Origin: Nannochloropsis salina CCMP1776
Taxonomy: Eukaryota > Sar > Eustigmatophyceae > Eustigmatales > Monodopsidaceae
Direction: 5' to 3'
Assembly (NCBI GenBank): GCA_004565275.1
Contig: SDOX01000002.1
Coordinates: 2,867 to 43,658, forward strand
Length of the DNA: 40,792 nucleotides
Shown here: positions 1 to 11,342 of the stretch, piece by piece
Layout: each line of letters begins with the position of its first letter
Position numbering within the stretch: position 1 is the first letter of the stretch
Notes under the pieces: model-generated
Database searches by the model: none
What the model was told of the DNA's origin: nothing
The model's input: the letters and a program-made list of their open reading frames with translations, nothing else
Made by a program: the position numbers and the translations under genes

Positions 1-105
1 TCCGCCTTGCTTGCGCCTCGCGGCACGCCCAGCACCTCATAAAAGTCCTTCTTGGCGGCGAGGGCACAGCGGGTGGACGAGTGAAAGGCCCGAAAGTGCA
101 AGGTC
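1..105 (-). CDS. DnaJ (HSP40) co-chaperone, N-terminal exon, partial
   Basis: Reading leftwards from 105, this exon encodes a short basic, Ser/Thr-rich leader ending in AFHSS, then LAAKKDFYEVLGVPRGASKA, which is the opening of a J domain (helix I, DFYEVLGV). It leaves the window before the HPD motif. The leader looks like a mitochondrial targeting peptide, so a mitochondrial DnaJ type protein that stimulates Hsp70 ATPase is likely; that is inference from the family and leader. The exon is preceded on the minus strand by a pyrimidine-rich acceptor ending in CTAG at 106-107, so the start codon lies in an upstream exon between about 106 and 300 that I could not fix. The gene is divergent from RPL5. 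The J-domain call is firm; compartment and start are not. Confidence 0.8.
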
Positions 106-1172
106 CTAGAGCAATGGACAAATAAAGAAACCGGGAAGGGATCAGGGGCAGAGAATGAGGTGGCGGTCGAGCCGAATGCCCCGTCGTCATGCTGCCCTCT
201 AGAAAGCGCGTAGAAAAACATGCATCGCCCGTTAGAAACACTTCTGGTGGTGAATGGCTGTATTAAACACTCACCCCCGCGAATGCTGCTGTCCACGCTG
301 CACTCCCCAGAATCTTGTGACACTACCATTCAAAACTATTTTCCCTTTCTTCACACTGGGGCTGGGCGCACTCCCGCAAAGATGCCTCGTTGACTCCCAC
401 CGGGAACGCCTCACTCCTCCGTTTCCTCCGCTTCCCGATACAAGTAACCGACCAGCCACGCCCTGGCTATTAGAGCACAAAGCTCTGCTACCACTACATT
501 CAATTCCTCTTGCCACTGCCTTTGTGGCAACTAAGGCGGCCCGCATTCGGTCCTGATGTGATTGTGGAGGCAGGAGGTACGTGGCGTAAGCAACTAGGTT
601 TGGTGATTTAAGTTCGTGGAACGGATATGGAAGCCATCGTAGTATTAAGTCTAATACACCGCGTGTGGAATCAGGGCAAAAAGCAGCCATTCATCGAGAC
701 TTGTTCACCACGGGCCTACCCTCTCCTTCCAAGGAACAAGTTCTCGTATCCCCCAGCCCGCCCGCCCTCCCTCCCTCCCTCCCTCCCTCCCTCCCTCCCT
801 CCCTCCACACACTGTCGCAGCGCCACCTCCCGATGCATGGCTCTCGTTCTCCCTGCCGCACAAATTCTTTTAGCCTCTCTCTTTCACGTGAGGCATTTTT
901 CACACGACAATATGTATCGAGAGTTTGCAGCACTGTGACCGTGATGCATTTTATTTCGGTGGGGGTTGGTGGCTATGAATGGCAGATAAAGCGCAAGGCT
1001 GCCACCGTTCGATTCCGTGGCCCTACATTCCTTCTCGTTACCGCTTACGAGCATATGCTCAAACAAATGCACATTGTATCGGACCCGTCAGTGGCAACTT
1101 TCTCTGCTTACTTCTCTTACATCATTTGCGATACATGTAGGCGTAAATCTATAGTCTGTGAACTTCGCAACA
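106..1172. promoter_or_regulatory. Divergent intergenic region between DnaJ and RPL5
   Basis: About 1.07 kb between two divergently transcribed genes. It must hold both promoters, the RPL5 5' UTR and probably the first exon of the DnaJ gene. I see no clear TATA element. The only conspicuous structure is a CCCT microsatellite at 765-807. The open frames in this stretch have no recognisable protein content. Confidence 0.5.
765..807 (+). repeat. (CCCT)n microsatellite upstream of RPL5
   Basis: About ten perfect CCCT units. It lies about 370 bases before the RPL5 start codon and could belong to a 5' UTR intron or the promoter. Its complementary strand is a run of GGGA units able to form G-quadruplexes. 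Confidence 0.95.
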
Positions 1173-3795
1173 ATGGTAAGTCCAACTGCTCTCTCGAGAA
1201 CCTTGTTTTCCATCGCTCCATCATAGCCACACTCATCGATCTGATGCCTGTGTGTTATCTCCCACCTTCGTCCTTTAAAAAATACAGCCTTTCGTCAAGG
1301 TTCTTAAGAATAAGCAATATTTCAAGCGGTACCAGACCAAATTCCGTCGTCGTCGTGGTGAGTGGAGGAGAGGCAGTGAGGAGCGTACGGAAGCGAGTGC
1401 GGGCAATAGGAATGGAGGTAGAAGGTCCAATTTGAAGAAGATTTTTGAAAAGAGCCAATGGGATCTCTGCTTGAAATAGTTTCACTCCCTTACTAATGAT
1501 GGTGCTCCTGAACGCGCGCATTTTTGTGTCTTGCAGAGGGCAAGACGGACTACCGGGCCCGCAAGCGCATGGTGGCACAGGACAAGAATAAGTACAACAC
1601 CCCCAAATACCGCCTGGTGGTACGTGAAGAGGGTGTAGGGGGGGGGGGGGGAGGGAGAGGGCGGAGGTTTGACGCGGCAGGACAGGTGCTTGTGAATGAG
1701 CTGTGTTGGGGGCAACAACGGGGCCTTACTGTACTTCTTTCGCTTTGATTTCATTTTCCTCATCTCGTCCACGCCTCGTTCCTCTCGCGCTTGCTCATAC
1801 GCTTGCTCGCGATTGAAAGGTGCGCTTCACGAACCGCTACTGCATCGCACAAATTGTCTACGCCACGATTGACGGGGACAAGGTCCTGGCCGCCGCCAAC
1901 TCCAAGGAGCTCGCTCGCTATGGACTTAAGGTATGTTCAAGATCCAGCCCCCGGGCTCTTCTCCCATACCTATGATTGCGGGGATGCTTGTGTATTCTCC
2001 CCAAGTACGCTTTTCATGTTGCAACTCGTTTCCCGCGGTGTCCTCCCGCTCACGTTATCCCTATTCCAACGTGCACCCATGTGGCTTACCCCCCCAGGTC
2101 GGTCTGAAGAACTACGCCGCCGCCTACTGCACAGGTCTCCTCATCGCACGCAGGCTCCTGAACAAGCTGGGCCTGGATGAGGCCTACGAGGGGGTGGACG
2201 AGGTAGGGAGGGAGGGAAGGAGCGAGGGCGAAGGGGAAGGGGACTCGGGGATGTACAGGTCGAGGGGAGTGAAAAGTTGAACTTGAGAATCATGACTTAG
2301 CAAGGACTGTTGCATTTACGCCTCGGTGAGTGTATGGCGCGTCTGGCCGCTTCTTTCACCGCTCCTTCCTCCTCCCCCGCCAGCCTGACGGCGAGATCGC
2401 GACCACCAAGGACGAGACCAACGGGCGCACCTACTACGTCCCCGAGCTCAACGATGTGCGTCTAGGCTCTTTTTTCTTCTCTTTGTCTCTCTTTTTGGTT
2501 TTCCTGTCTAGACCATTTGTTCCATCCTGTCTCCTTGGTTGTTGCCTGTTTTTCCCCGCTCCTTTTCCAGGAGCCCCCTCCCCCCCTTGAATACCTCGAA
2601 TATATTTCGGAATTATCTCGGAATTATTGGGTGAAGAGGGGGCGACGCGGATGATCTTCTGTGAGCCTTCGAATCTCGCAGTTCCCCGTCCTGTTTTTTC
2701 CGAATCTGTCCTGTCTTTCTTCGAATCTCGCTTTCCCCCTTTGTCCAGAGAGTTCGTGGTCTTTTGGCTCACCGCCTACCGTCTTCCCCTCCCTCCTCTT
2801 CTCATCCCGGGCTTTTCTGTGTTACTGTTTAGGAGAAGAAACCTTTCCGCGCCATTTTGGACGTAGGCATCCAGACGACTACGACCGGCAACCGCATCTT
2901 CGGCGTCCTCAAGGTATTGTCCATACCTCCCTCCTTCCCTCCTTCCCTCCCTCCCTCCCCCCCCTTGTCTTTCCCGCGACGTGCTATATCCCACGTATCC
3001 CTACATCGCCACGTCCAGTGCATGCACTCAGCGCCTCTTTCCCCTCTCCCTCTCTCCCTCCCTCCCTCCCTCCCTCCACAGGGCGCCTCGGACGGCGGCC
3101 TGGACATTCCTCAGTCCGAGAAGCGCTTCCCTGGGTACGACCGTGACGGCAAGCGGTACGATGCAGACAGCCACAAGGAGCGCATTATGGGCGAGCATGT
3201 GGCTGACTATATCAACTACCTGGTGGAGGAGGACCACGAGGCCTACGAACGGCAGTTTGCCAACTATATCAAGGTTGGATATGTCCTCCTTTTCCCCCTT
3301 TTCTGGCTCCTGGTGTCTTTGATTCGATGGTCACGTGGGTATCTCTGTGAAAGTTGCCTACTCACGCGTGAACCGATGTGTCCTGTCTTCCCTATCTCTT
3401 CCCTTCCCATCTCTCCAAAACCCTTTCAGCACGGTGTCTCGGGAGATGATTATCAGGACTTGCTCGAGGAGGTGCATACTGCCATCCGCGAAGACCCGAC
3501 CGCCGCGCCCAAGACGGAATGGGAAGGAGATCGCACGAAGTACAAGCGTCAGGGGAAGGTGAGGAGAAGGGAGGGTGGGAAGGACAGGGAGAGTTCGGGA
3601 TGGAAGAAGCCTGTGGAGTGAAAAGCAGGCATGCGCTTCTGCCTGTACTAGGCACTCACGTCATTTTATTCTTTTACGTAATTTTCATAGCTTTCTTACG
3701 AAGAGCGCAAGTCTCGCGTGGCTGAGAAGAAATTGGCCATGGCGGCAGCTGCTGGTGATGCCGATGATATGGAGGAGGAAGAGGAGGAAGAGTAA
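1173..3795 (+). CDS. RPL5: 60S ribosomal protein L5 (uL18), 10 exons
   Basis: Binds 5S rRNA and carries it into the 60S subunit central protuberance. Exons: 1173-1175, 1288-1357, 1537-1619, 1820-1930, 2098-2202, 2384-2455, 2833-2913, 3082-3273, 3430-3558, 3691-3795; 951 nt, 316 residues plus stop. The product starts [20 protein letters not shown] and contains the family signatures [20 protein letters not shown] and [18 protein letters not shown]; the family is usually near 297 residues and the excess is an acidic C-terminal tail of Glu residues. The first exon contributes only the ATG, followed directly by gtaagt; the second exon starts with the Pro codon. All introns are GT-AG, and the intron before 3082 carries a CCCT-expanded pyrimidine tract. 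An actively transcribed single-copy housekeeping gene is expected. Identity is very secure; exon 1 rests on the conserved MPFVK start. Confidence 0.96.
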
Positions 3796-4607
3796 CCATG
3801 GCATTGAATTGGGAGGGGAGGAAATTTGCACGGGCGACAACTCTTGGTTCCGCTCTTCAAGAGAAAAAAGTTGAATCAGCGTATGCTGTCAGAAAAGATC
3901 GTTGTCATAATTTAGTATGTCATTCATTTTGCTCTCGTTCTTGCATTTTTTAGTGTGCATGTATTGAGGAGGTCGACTCTTAATACGTACGTTTGCGGAG
4001 GCGCTTTTCTCCGGAGACGAGATACACCTTCTGAACGACGCAAGTCCTCAAACGCCCTCATCGAATAGATCTCACCTGTTGGTTGTATCTCTTTGAGGTC
4101 GAGGCCTGTCAATCCTGTGGATATAGTACTGTTTTTCGTTCGGGTGTGGCCGAGGTTTGTGAGTTAAAACCTTTCTCCGGCGACGATTCCGACGACGGAG
4201 AGGCCAGAAATGCTTCTAGCAACCGAATTAGCCGCATGGGCCTTAAATGCGGTGGTCTTGCTCCCACGACATGCAAGAGACTGCGGAAAATGCCTCCGCA
4301 ATACTCATGGCTACTAACTGTGGGAAACTCCCTGACTTGTTCTGACTTGTGCTCGATTGTCTGATGGGTACGCCCAATGATTTGAGCGGCGTCGGAGCAA
4401 GTCATTCGTCTGAGTGCGGTTCCGTGAAGCGAGACTACAGAGAAGGCAACCCAAAAATCACCCTATTTGACATAATTTCTTGTTGTTCATGACTTAAATG
4501 TCTTCAGATGCTCAACCAACCCGCCCCTCCTGGACAACACAGGTGTGCCCATTCTATCGCTTGTCGCGTGTGCTCAGAGGTGGTATTTCCCGCTCTGATA
4601 AATAAAA
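3796..4607. other. Gene-free interval between RPL5 and the His/Asp-rich gene
   Basis: About 0.8 kb between two plus-strand genes. It should contain the RPL5 3' UTR and the promoter of the next gene. I see no further coding exon, tRNA or repeat in it. Confidence 0.6.
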
Positions 4608-6229
4608 ATGGTAATGCCATCCATAGTCATGAAATATTTCACGCTCTTCATTGTGTTTGCCGCATCGGTACGTGTTTTACTTTCTTTTCTTTTCTACCTC
4701 AACTCGTCCTTCAGCTGTTGGATGGGCTCCCTTTCGATTAGGTCTTGTTCCTCCTCGTTAGAGCAGTAATTTCGCGTTTGCGAGCGTGGGTCTTTTACCT
4801 TCCAGAAAATGATTCCTTGCGACAAATACGAGCATGATGCCTTATCGCTTTGCCTTTCTTCTGTCCTGTCCCAGGCACATGCTGATTGCCCTCCCGATGG
4901 CGCTCTTCAAGTCGCTGTGTCCACAAGCAAAACGCGGGTCAGGAGGGGAGGAGTCACCATGTTCACTCTGACGTTACAGCAAGTCACGGATTGGGGAAAT
5001 GCCACTGCCATTTACCCTGCGGTATGTTCAAAAGCGAGAAGAAGGGAAGCGTAGCTGTGCTAGCCGTGCGCTGTCATTTTTCCTGACCTTGGCAACGCAC
5101 GATAATAATGTGTCTGAGGTCCGCTTACCGTTGCAACTTGCCCTCATGATTTGACACACTTACATTCTGACAGCTTATTCTCCCCGAGGAGCATCACCAC
5201 GACGACGATCATCACGATGATCACGATCATGATACCGATCATGATCATGATACCGACCAAGATCATGATACCGATCACGTTCATGATACCGACCACGATA
5301 CCGATCATGATCACGATCACGTTGAGTCGACTCGAAATCTTGCAGGGGGAGGGGGAGGGCATGAGCACGAACATGCGCCTGCCTACTTCCGAAGCGGCCG
5401 AATCAAGCCACGCATCTGGAAAAGGTCGCGTTCGAACAGGCCGATCTTTGAAGCACACGATAGCCTGGTTTATTTCATGCTCCCCTCTGACTATGCCACC
5501 AGCGTGCCCAACCCCAGGTAACTCCCACGACCTTCAATATTGAGAATTAAATGCTTCATACCTCGTTATTAGCAGGACGTGTATCAGGCAGTGTTGAGTG
5601 TGAGGGTGGGTGCTTTCCTCGACAAGGCTTTTGGTTCTCGAGGACGATCCGCGGGCCGTCCACTTGCTGTCTCGGCGCGTGCGCAGATTCGGAGGGCCAT
5701 TTCAAAGGCCCATTGCATCACACTCTTTCCTTATTCTGCTCTCTCATCCGCTTCTCCTCATCCCGCCATCTCGACGGTTGCTTTCCTTCAGGAGCATGGG
5801 TAAAAAAAGGCCATCAGCTTCAGCGCCCGAGCACGCGTTCAGGTTTGACGTGGTGGTAGGCAAGACACTGGAGGAGGATCATCTCGAATTTGATCTGGTT
5901 ATTCTTGACGGCTTAGACGGCAACATCTGCTTTGGCCCGGAACATGTAGAGGTAAGAGGGGAAAGAGAAGGAAAAGAGAAGGGAGGCTGATTAGATCCCT
6001 ATTTAGAACGAGTGACAGTCGGCTTACTAAAAATTTAAAGGTACATGTCGTAGTTAAAAGCTGAAGGAGAGGGAGCACCGCACAGTCTTTGATCAATGCA
6101 AACATGACCCCGTCATATACACAATTTCTCTTTGTGTATATAATCTTCATTGAAGAAACTTATGACTTCGGCTACTTTTACGAACAGATTGATGTCTATG
6201 GACGCATTCGACCTGAAAGGGATCATTAG
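4608..6229 (+). CDS. Secreted His/Asp-rich protein, function unknown
   Basis: Not recognised. Start ATG at 4608 (a second in-frame ATG at 4614). Exon 4608-4667 encodes a hydrophobic signal peptide (MKYFTLFIVFAAS); 4875-5021 continues with an all-beta-looking segment; 5174-5517 holds a long run of His-Asp and Asp-Thr-Asp repeats followed by a basic stretch; then 5576-5799, 5843-5951 and a last exon 6188-6229 ending in TAG (IDVYGRIRPERDH). Phases agree for exons 1-3 and for the last three, but the 5517 donor leaves phase 2 whereas the 5576 exon needs phase 0; a weaker acceptor at 5598 would fix this. The intron 5800-5842 would be only 43 nt. The His/Asp run suggests binding of Zn, Ni or Cu in the secretory pathway or cell wall (inference). 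Low confidence in the middle of the model, fair confidence that this is a secreted coding gene. Confidence 0.55.
5192..5322 (+). repeat. CAY-GAY coding repeat (His/Asp tract)
   Basis: Degenerate repeats of CATGATACCGA and GATCAC units encode a run of about 40 residues that is almost entirely His, Asp and Thr. Both His codons and both Asp codons are used, which argues for selection on the peptide rather than recent DNA slippage alone. Confidence 0.85.
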
Positions 6230-8428
6230 TTCTCGTCGGTAGCCTTGCACGGGACGTAATTTTGTTCAAGACTGAGCCTTCGGGAGGGAAATAAGAATGT
6301 GAAAAGCCTTAAAGAAATGAGTTAATGCGGCAAGAAGATAGGTGGAGGGCCACGTGAGCGATATTTTTCGATCGGTGTGTAAGGACTTGCCCATGTGTTG
6401 ACCGAGCCGCGAAGAATTAAACACATTATTCCTTATACGAATCCCAACTTAGATTGTTTAAATCTGAATTTGTTTCTACTTGCAATTCTATGCCCTCTTT
6501 ACTTTTGGGTTTTGCTCTATTTTACTCTTTGCTCGCCATTACATTCGGTCACCTTTTAGAAAAGGGAATCGTTGTGGAGATGAATCTCCTTGCTCTATTT
6601 CTTCAAGTAACCAACAGCTCAACTTATGTCGACACATTTTTCGCGCACTTTGCGTAGAAACAGGGTAGAAGACCCTGGCATCATTACTACAGAGAAAACA
6701 GCGAGAGATACGTTGTGTCCTATGCTTGCAAGCTGTAAGCGATACAAAAGAGTAGGTCCAAAAATTATCAATCAAAAGGCTGGAGAATGGTGATAAAATT
6801 GCTATCTTGTAAGAATGTGGAAGCATCCTTCCTTTCTCCCTTGTTCGGTGTCAGGATGAACATGGGACGACTCTCCCTCCCTTTCACTGCGGATTGCCAT
6901 TTCTCGGCAAAATGTGGCCATAGGAATAGATCTGTCTCCAAAAATAGTGCTGGTCTATATTAAGAGCATGTTACAGCGAACTTCTTGGGTGGGGAGCAAT
7001 GGTCAAAGACAATGAGACGTTGTAAAATATTGGCTTCAAAGGTCTGTCTGTGATTGGGTGAAAAGCCTCGTCTTTTGTCTTGTGAAGATACTTGTTTTAC
7101 CACAATAATGAGAAGCATACTATTTGTACACGTCATAGAGTATAACAGTACAGCTCAATCACTCTTGCCGTTCAGTGATACCGGTCTGTAGGCTGTCAAA
7201 TGAGCACTCATTAAGATTGTCAAGGAGATGGATAGTCTCCTGTTGCATGGCTACTTATACACCGCTTTAAATCTTTTATACCCTCGTGACTTTTGTGTTT
7301 TTACAGCATTTTTATTTCGAAGAAAAATCTGACTTTTCTTGGTGATTCTAAATCGCGTGTTTCTAGGGATAGTCCACAATTGTGAAGCGTCGCTGACACT
7401 ACGTAGCCGGTTACACAATTTCCGCTGCATTCATAAAATAAATATACCCGTCCATCTTCATGAGAGTGTATTTGTATAGCAAGAAAATGCCTCTCTGTAT
7501 GGGATGCTGCGTGCTGACTATCGAAAACTTCTCTGTCGACCGGCAAATCAGTCAAAAAACACCGCAGACCGAGAGCTCTCAGAGCCTCGAACAATAATCC
7601 AACCATAACAGCTCCTAGAGCTTATATTAAAAGAAGGGTCGGCCACCCACTCCGTTCCCCATGCACGTCGTCAAAGAAAAAATCGTCGTCCTGAAAAGGA
7701 CTGGACCGGTAGTGCTGGGAATTTCTGGTAGGCTCCTGGTGTCTAGACTGGACACTTAAATGGGTCCCGGCGATATCCGAGGCGGATCTTATGGCTTACT
7801 GGCAGGTACCGTGAGGGTGGCCACGGGCACAATTGCACTGCGGTCGTTTTGGCCGCTGCTCGACAAAATGTTGCGGAAGGCTCGCAAATTGGTAGGTGTG
7901 TGTCTTCGACAAGCTGAAATGGACGGCAATTGTGAGAGTTTCTTGGTCTGGGTGGCCCCTCCAAAGTGAGGGTCTATGACGCCAAATCAGTCATCAGATC
8001 CGGACTCGCCGCCCTAGGAAAGAATAACAGATGTGCCGAGCAAGAAACCCAAGTGTGCGCAGTGGTTTTCAAGCGAAGTCGTTTTGAGCATGTTTTGACG
8101 TTGTCCAGTTGTGGATCGAGCCTACGCTTCGATGCGAACGACCAAGTGTGACAGAAAAGAGTGAAGGTTTGGATTGGAAGTTGCCACATGAACAAGCCAA
8201 CGCGCTGGCCAATCAGCTCGCTCACCGGTCAAACAGCGTGGTACCGTGCCATTTTTTCCACTCTCACATTCACACTTTCCAATGTCTTTATGAATACGGT
8301 TGCTTTTTAGGAAGTGGTACACTTAAGCTCAATTCAAGAATTGATATCAAGTATGAATCTGGAGGAGAAATTCTGAGGCGGCGACTTCCCTGAAGTTTAG
8401 CCTGGTGGCAACGCAGGCCGAAGTTGTG
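6230..8428. other. AT-richer gene-free interval
   Basis: About 2.2 kb between two plus-strand genes, noticeably richer in A and T and nearly free of the CCCT/GGGA tracts that mark introns here. Several short open frames on both strands (for example 7301-7606 minus, 7760-7969 plus) show no family resemblance and no convincing splice context. A short upstream exon of the CCCH gene could lie near 7760-7806, where an ATG is followed by 15 codons and a gtaccg donor, but I could not connect it in phase. Confidence 0.5.
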
Positions 8429-11342
8429 ATGGATAGACCCACACCCCCTTATGGCAGCCGTAAAATCAGAGGAACAGAAGATGCTGAAGTTAAAGTGCGC
8501 CGTGACAAGCGGGAAGATGGAGTCCGAGGCGCCCTTGAAACGGGAGCCTCCGCAATGGAGAAACGTCCGCAACAAGACAGGATGCCAATAGATCCTGCAA
8601 CGAAGCGTAAAATTTGTGTTGACCACGTGTATGCCGAAGAAGGATGCATGCGTTGGGGCTGTCCATATGCGCACGTTGAAAACATGTGTGGGAGGGGGAA
8701 AGCGGGTGGTAGGAAAACTGTTGGGGGCGAAGGCGAAGAATTCGACGCGACGCGAATTGCAAGACAGGACATTACCACTGACGATCCTGGGCAACATACA
8801 AGGTACGTGGGGCCTCAGTGCCTCCCGGGAATTTTAATTCTCTCTCCGGACATATCAACCCCAAGAGCCAGAATATCTCAAACCCATGAGCCTAGAATGC
8901 GGGCCTAACACCTGAACCCCGCCCCATCACTTTCACGAATGCTCACCACCTGCACACCACCGCAGTATATCCACGCACCAGGGGCTGGATACGTACAAGG
9001 CGCCTGCCTCCTCCTCCTCCCTTGTAGGTCCCAGAGAATCCACCTCCTCCAAGCCCTCTACCCTCCCCAGAGGCGCAGATAAACCATGCACGGGTCTGCG
9101 GAGTGGTGGCCAGAAGTCACAAAGCGGCGAGCATACGGATAGAGGAGATTTGAGCACAGGCGTCAGAGGATATTTGAGCACAGGCGTAGAGGCGCAAGCG
9201 GGGCCAAGGACGGGCGTGGCGGATGAGGAGGGTAGCGAGGAAGCCTCCGGGGGAGTGGCGGAGGAAGGGAGGGAGGAAGGGAGGGAGGGAGGAAGGAAGG
9301 GAGGGACGGAGGCGTTGGTCGACAAAATTGGGGCCTTGCACCTGGGAAAGGCATTCTCGACGGAAGAGGAGAGAAGGGGAGAGGGAGGGGATGGTCCGAG
9401 ACCGACAGGAGGGAGCGAGGGTGGCAGATCCACAAAGGAAGCGATCCGGGCGGACCCTACGGCCAATCGGCCCTCCTCCACGGTGACCCCGCCGCCGCCG
9501 TTCCCTCTCGGTCCTCCCTCCCTCTCCGCTCCCCAACATTCCCCAGGATCCTCCTCTGGTGCCCTCCTAAAGCAGTCGTCGGACCCAGGCACGGTCCCGG
9601 CCTCCCTCCCTGTGCAGGTATGGTAACGGTGGACTCTCCCCTGTCGGCGGGAACGCACCTTCAGTCTCCTCACCTTTTTTTCATGCGTGGTACATGCGCG
9701 TGTTTTCTTTCCTTTCTGTCCTCCTTTCCGACGAGTTCCGCTCGGCACAGAAATGGGTATAAATCTAGCTGGCGTCCACGTCACGTCAGACCCTCATTGC
9801 CTTCTCCTTGACCTTCCCCCTCCCTCCCTCCCACCCTCCCTCCCACCCTTGCTCCCTCCCTTCCTGCCTTGTTAGGGCTCCGGTTTCCAACGCATGCCTC
9901 GAGATGTCGAAACGGGCCGGCGGATCTGCTTTTATTTCAACAACAAGGGTTGTACCATGGGAGAGAAGTGCGCCTTCGTACATGTCAAGGTGGGTGACAT
10001 GGAGGGGGGAGGGAGCCGGTAAAGGGGGGGAGGGAGGGGATGAGCGAAATGTGAAGGAAAGATTAGGAAAATTGCTCGCGATCTGCGTGTGATACGGAAG
10101 AAACTGAGAGAAGGACAACTCGAGTTTCAAAAGGGGAAAGAGAGTAGGCAAATACGGTAAAGATGGGTACGCCAAGCGCCCACGGCCGCTGTCAGGGGGA
10201 GAAAACGCCGGGTTTAGTCTCAGTCCTCCGCCTGATGTATCTAGTGACTTGACATCCTTCCCTCTCCTTCTCCCTCCCTCTCTCTTGCCCCCCTTGCCCT
10301 TCAGGCTGACTCCTCCCTCATCACCCCGGGAACGGCTCAGAAGCCCCCTCCTGGCTCGGACAAGCCCTCCACTGGCCTCTCCCTCCTCCCTCCCTCCTTC
10401 CCTCCCTCCTTCCCTCCCTCCTTCCCTCCCTCCTTCCACGCCTTCCTCCCTCCTCCCTTCCCTCCCCAAGAGGCTCGAGAAAGGAAATACGCCCGGGGCG
10501 CACGCCGGCTATCACCCCCTCTCCCCGCTGGTCTCATCACGCGGTCGCCGTTCCTTGACGATGGAATGCCCTGGGTACCTCATCCATCATACTTTCCTGT
10601 CCCTCAGGAGGAAGGGAGGGGTCGGCGGGTGGCGCGGAGGAAGGAGCGTGGACTTCCTCTAAGGAAGGAAAAGGAGCACTCGGAGTCAGAAAGAGGAGAC
10701 GGGCCGGAGGAAGATCCGCCTGAGGACGGGAAGGCGGAAGGCGGGGAGGAGGGAGAGGGCAAGGGAGGGGACAGGGGGGATGTCTTCGTGCCCAGCCGTT
10801 CGCAAGAGTCGACGGAAGCCTCGTCCCTGTTTCGGCAAAGTAGAGGGGGTGGTGGGGATGGGAGGGAGAGGGGGCGGCAGGCGGCAGGAAGGCAGCAGGA
10901 GGGAGGAAGGGCGGTGGAGGCACGAGAGGAGAGGATTGCTTCTTCTTACCCTCGGAATACGGCGGCCTTCCTCCCTTCGCACGTATCACCTCACATGGTC
11001 CCGGCCGTCCCCACGCCTTACTTCCCTCCAGTGGCCGAAGGTGCTTTTCCCCCTTCTCCGCCCGTTCCACCGGGAGCGTATCCTTATGCATATGGAGCGG
11101 CGTGTCAGCATCCCTTCCTCCCCCCCTCCCATCCTTCCCTTCCTCATGCCTCTGCGTCCGGCGTCCCTTACCCCGCTGCGCCACCCTACGTCATGTGGTA
11201 CCCCTACGTCGCTCCCTCCTACGATTCACACATGTCCTATCCCACAGCACACCTACCGCCCCACCCTGAGAACCTCCCTCGACCCGGGCAGGGGCCGTGG
11301 GAGGGGGGGGAGACGGAGGGGGGGGATGACGGACATTATTGA
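8429..11342 (+). CDS. Tandem CCCH zinc-finger protein (putative RNA-binding)
   Basis: Exons 8429-8802, 8966-9617, 9876-9989 and 10305-11342 give 725 residues with consistent phases. The first finger is CX9CX4CX3H at residues 63-82 (KICVDHVYAEEGCMRWGCPY). The second, CX7CX5CX3H, is at 360-378 (CFYFNNKGCTMGEKCAFVHV) and occupies its own small exon. About 280 disordered Glu/Gly/Ser/Pro-rich residues separate them, unlike the TTP-type pair separated by 18 residues. The C-terminal half is Pro/Tyr-rich (PYAYGAACQHP, MWYPYVAPSY), typical of phase-separating mRNA-binding proteins. Role in mRNA stability or processing is inferred from the CCCH family only. Start at 8429 is the first ATG in frame; an upstream coding exon is possible because a cag acceptor sits at about 8416. 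The last exon translates a CCCT microsatellite into Ser-Phe-Pro-Pro repeats. Confidence 0.85.
10381..10436 (+). repeat. (CCCTCCTT)n tract translated inside a CCCH exon
   Basis: Units of eight bases, read as Phe-Pro-Pro-Ser repeats in the last exon of the CCCH gene, just 80 bases after the 10304 acceptor. It may be former intron pyrimidine tract captured as coding sequence. Confidence 0.85.

Noticed and set aside
2330-3322. Overlapping plus and minus frames across RPL5 introns
   Set aside because: They read through introns or lie in the wrong frame; the RPL5 exons account for the conserved sequence.
5144-5458. Antisense frame with repeated Ile-Met-Ile-Gly motifs, looking like a membrane protein
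   Set aside because: It is the reverse complement of the His/Asp codon repeat; CATGAT read on the other strand gives Ile and Met.
5610-5990. Open frame of 126 codons reading through 5800-5842
   Set aside because: Part of it is in the same frame as the real exon 5843-5951, but upstream of 5800 it conflicts with the frame that connects to the signal-peptide exons. Kept only as an alternative.
6454-6657. Plus-strand frame with a hydrophobic N-terminal stretch like a signal peptide
   Set aside because: Only 67 codons, with no supporting neighbour exon; hydrophobic frames are expected by chance in AT-rich DNA.
7301-7606. Minus-strand open frame of 101 codons
   Set aside because: No family resemblance, no splice signals and unremarkable composition in an AT-richer interval.
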